A stretch of DNA of 16,683 nucleotides from an uncultured Prevotella sp. Its GTDB lineage: Bacteria > Bacteroidota > Bacteroidia > Bacteroidales > Bacteroidaceae. The stretch spans positions 1 through 16,683 of the forward strand of contig CAMOTK010000015.1 of assembly GCA_946625715.1 (NCBI GenBank), read 5' to 3'. Shown one piece after another: positions 15,259-16,683 of this stretch (positions within the stretch are counted from its first letter, which is position 1; every line of letters begins with the position of its first letter). The notes under the pieces were generated by a model. That model ran no database searches and had not been told where the DNA came from. It was given only the letters and a program-made list of their open reading frames with translations. Both the position numbers and the translations under genes were made by a program.

Positions 15259-15304
15259 AGGCTGTCTGTTTTTTTATCTGTTTATTATTGAAACGCGACA
15301 GCCT
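15259..15304 (-). promoter_or_regulatory. Leader hairpin directly before the small gene's start codon
   Basis: AGGCTGTC (15259-15266) and GACAGCCT (15297-15304) form a perfect 8-bp stem. A possible inner GTTT/AAAC stem (15268-15271 with 15291-15294) sits around an A/U-rich loop. In the minus-strand RNA the 3' arm ends exactly at the nucleotide before the AUG. No U-run follows on that strand, so a terminator for fmt is unlikely. Translational control or RNA processing is possible. Confidence 0.55.
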
Positions 15305-15318
15305 CACCTTTTATTATA

Positions 15319-16281
15319 TTAATGCACAGAATAATTTTCCAAATCTTTCATGCCGTTCAGGAAAGCCTGTGCATCCATGCGCTTTTTGCCAGCCAGCTGC
15401 AGCTCATCAATCTGAAGCAGCGTGTCGGCGGTGCCTATGTAGAAGTGTTTTTTCTCGGCTACCACCTGCCCCACTCCGCCCGAAGGCCGGTCGGTCTTGG
15501 TGGTCTTGAAGATTTTCAGCACCGTCGCCTTCCCGTCGGGAGCCACGAGCGTGGTCCATGCTCCGGGATAGGGACTCAGGCCGCGCACGAAGTCGTAGAC
15601 CCGCTTGGCCGGCTGCTGCCAGTTCACCTCGCACGTCTCCTTGAAAATCTTCGGAGCCGCCTTCAGGTCGGCGCGCTCCTCTTGGGGCATACTGGCCGGA
15701 TGGCCGTCGGCCTCGACAATGCGCGCCAGCGTCTGCAAACAGATGTCGGCGCCCAGGTGCATCAGGCCGTCGTAGACGTATTCCACATCGGCCTCGTCGG
15801 GCACGTCGAAGGGCAACTGCATGATGATGCGGCCCGTGTCGATGTCTTTGTCGAGGAAGAAGGTGGTGACGCCCGTCTGCGTCTCGCCGTTGATGACGGC
15901 CCAGTTGATGGGTGCCGCACCACGATACTGCGGCAGCAGGGCGGCATGCACATTGAACGTGCCGTACTCGGGCATGTCCCACACCACTTCGGGCAACATT
16001 CTGAAGGCCACCACCACCTGCAGATTGGCGCCGTAGCCACGGAGCGTTTCCACAAACGCGGGGTCTTTCATCTTCTCCGGCTGCAACACCGGCAGCCCCT
16101 TCTCCAGGGCATACTGCTTCACGGCCGACGGTTGCAGCACCGACCCGTGGCGGCCCACGGGCTTGTCGGGCTGCGTCACCACAGCCACCACGTTATACTG
16201 GTTTTCCACCAGTGCCTTCAGGGTTTCCACCGCAAACTCGGGGGTGCCCATGAACACGATTCTCAAGTCTTCTTTCTTCAT
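15319..16281 (-). CDS. fmt: Methionyl-tRNA formyltransferase
   Basis: A 320-residue cytoplasmic enzyme that formylates Met-tRNAfMet with 10-formyltetrahydrofolate for translation initiation. The N-terminal formyltransferase domain (1-205) has LRIVFMGTPEFAV (6-18), VTQPDKPVGRHG (35-46) and the active-site run FNVHAALLPQYRGAAPINWA (109-128), with N110 and H112. D148 in DKDIDTG is the third catalytic residue. The C-terminal domain (about 210-315) binds tRNA: FVRGLSPYPGAWT and VGQVV are typical. I chose ATG 16281 (MKKEDLRIVF...). A TTG 27 nt upstream would read through the -7 box of the promoter. The next gene in the same direction is the small protein, then rpe. Confidence 0.97.
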   Translation of the reverse strand: MKKEDLRIVFMGTPEFAVETLKALVENQYNVVAVVTQPDKPVGRHGSVLQPSAVKQYALEKGLPVLQPEKMKDPAFVETLRGYGANLQVVVAFRMLPEVVWDMPEYGTFNVHAALLPQYRGAAPINWAVINGETQTGVTTFFLDKDIDTGRIIMQLPFDVPDEADVEYVYDGLMHLGADICLQTLARIVEADGHPASMPQEERADLKAAPKIFKETCEVNWQQPAKRVYDFVRGLSPYPGAWTTLVAPDGKATVLKIFKTTKTDRPSGGVGQVVAEKKHFYIGTADTLLQIDELQLAGKKRMDAQAFLNGMKDLENYSVH

Positions 16282-16289
16282 ATTACGTA

Positions 16290-16297
16290 CAAATATA
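16290..16297 (-). promoter_or_regulatory. -7 box of the fmt promoter, very close to the start codon
   Basis: On the minus strand TATATTTG (16290-16297) fits the -7 consensus. The expected transcript start would be only about 5 nt before the ATG at 16281, so fmt may be nearly leaderless. No clear -33 element is seen. Confidence 0.55.
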
Positions 16298-16336
16298 GTG
16301 GGCCTCAAGAATTACTTCTTCAGAGCTTTGTTCTCC

Positions 16337-16683
16337 TTATTTTATTACTGCCTTTTTTCCGTTATTGATATAGATGCCGCGCTGCGTCGGCTTACCGTTG
16401 AGACGGCGACCGTCGAGCGTGTACCACTTATCGTCGGCCGTCTTGACATTCGTGGGGAGCGAGGCCATGGAAAGGGCGGTGTTCATGATGGTGCTGATGG
16501 CAGACACATCGTAGAAGCCGGAATAGTCGTAGACGACAGGGTCGCCGGAAGCTACGGCAATGGGATAGCTGGGGGTGACACCGCTGTCAATCGTGTTCCA
16601 GTTCTTGTCGGTCAGACGTCCGCGATATGAAGAAATCTGGAACTGGAGGCCTTCGGGGGTGACAAAGTTCTGCACGGCACAGG
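16337..16683 (-). CDS. C-terminal end of a probable secreted protein with a Prevotella-type sorting tail (partial)
   Basis: The reading frame is open to the window edge, so the N-terminus is missing. A GTG at 16675 is an internal Val codon, not a supported start. The 115 visible residues have a Ser/Gly/Tyr-rich part, with NWNTIDSGVTPSYPIAVASG. The last 30 residues, WYTLDGRRLNGKPTQRGIYI then NNGKKAVIK, fit the short C-terminal beta-strand tail common on exported Prevotella proteins (Y-x-L-x-G-R/Q-x ... GIYI-x-NGKK), related to type IX secretion sorting domains. The parent enzyme or adhesin cannot be named from this piece. The gene ends 55 nt before fmt; the fmt -7 box lies in that gap. Confidence 0.8.
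   Translation of the reverse strand, partial: CAVQNFVTPEGLQFQISSYRGRLTDKNWNTIDSGVTPSYPIAVASGDPVVYDYSGFYDVSAISTIMNTALSMASLPTNVKTADDKWYTLDGRRLNGKPTQRGIYINNGKKAVIK

Noticed and set aside
15119..15307. N-terminal extension of rpe upstream of 15118
   Set aside because: Rpe proteins start just before the VSPSLLAADF motif; the extension is a frame-shifted reading of the small gene and leader hairpin.
16282..16308. TTG start for fmt at 16308
   Set aside because: It runs through the TATATTTG box; MKKEDLRIVF is the usual Fmt start.
1..16683. CRISPR array, insertion sequence, prophage or tRNA
   Set aside because: No repeat-spacer pattern, transposase, integrase or tRNA-like cloverleaf was seen on either strand by eye.

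Overview
The window looks like a chromosomal segment from a member of the Bacteroidales, most likely Prevotellaceae. Three signs point there. Seven promoter-like boxes match the Bacteroidetes -7 consensus TAnnTTTG, several with a TTTG or TTG element 18-20 bp upstream. Shine-Dalgarno sequences are mostly absent. Several products are of Bacteroidetes type: a DUF4348-like lipoprotein, a PorT-like barrel, a P-loop/CYTH protein and a C-terminal tail of the Prevotella sorting type. Coding DNA is GC-rich and the gene-free gaps are AT-rich. No gap exceeds 300 bases. I see no tRNA, rRNA, CRISPR array, insertion sequence or phage gene.

Left part (1-2868): a leftward operon of a lipoprotein, murB (cell-wall precursor synthesis) and a PhnP-like metallo-beta-lactamase-fold hydrolase, with junctions of 1 nt overlap and 1 nt gap. 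A divergent promoter region at about 2743-2832 serves this operon and the rightward operon.

Centre-left (2869-6844): a rightward run of a P-loop nucleotide-binding/CYTH two-domain protein, an N6-adenine DNA methyltransferase whose ATG directly follows the previous stop, and a secreted family-10-type pectate lyase.

Centre (6848-9430): a leftward group, in transcription order a covalently flavinylated FMN-binding secreted protein, a sodium:solute symporter and a small outer-membrane beta-barrel. Two hairpins lie between the last two genes. One has a 20-bp stem that contains the start codon of the barrel gene.

Right part (9584-16683): tex (RNA-binding transcription accessory protein) reads rightward. 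A leftward single-chain sugar kinase plus UTP-sugar-1-phosphate pyrophosphorylase fusion faces it. A rightward ECF-type sigma factor is divergent from the fusion. A leftward cluster follows: fmt, a 37-codon small gene, then rpe. The window ends in the C-terminus of a probable secreted protein.

The layout alternates divergent promoter regions (2.8, 9.5 and 13.7 kb) with three very tight convergent ends (3, 7 and 9 bp apart). The genes are mostly housekeeping. The least ordinary items are the start-codon hairpin, the small gene between fmt and rpe with its own leader hairpin, the kinase/pyrophosphorylase fusion, and the CYTH-methyltransferase pair. I found no clear-cut new defence or mobile system.
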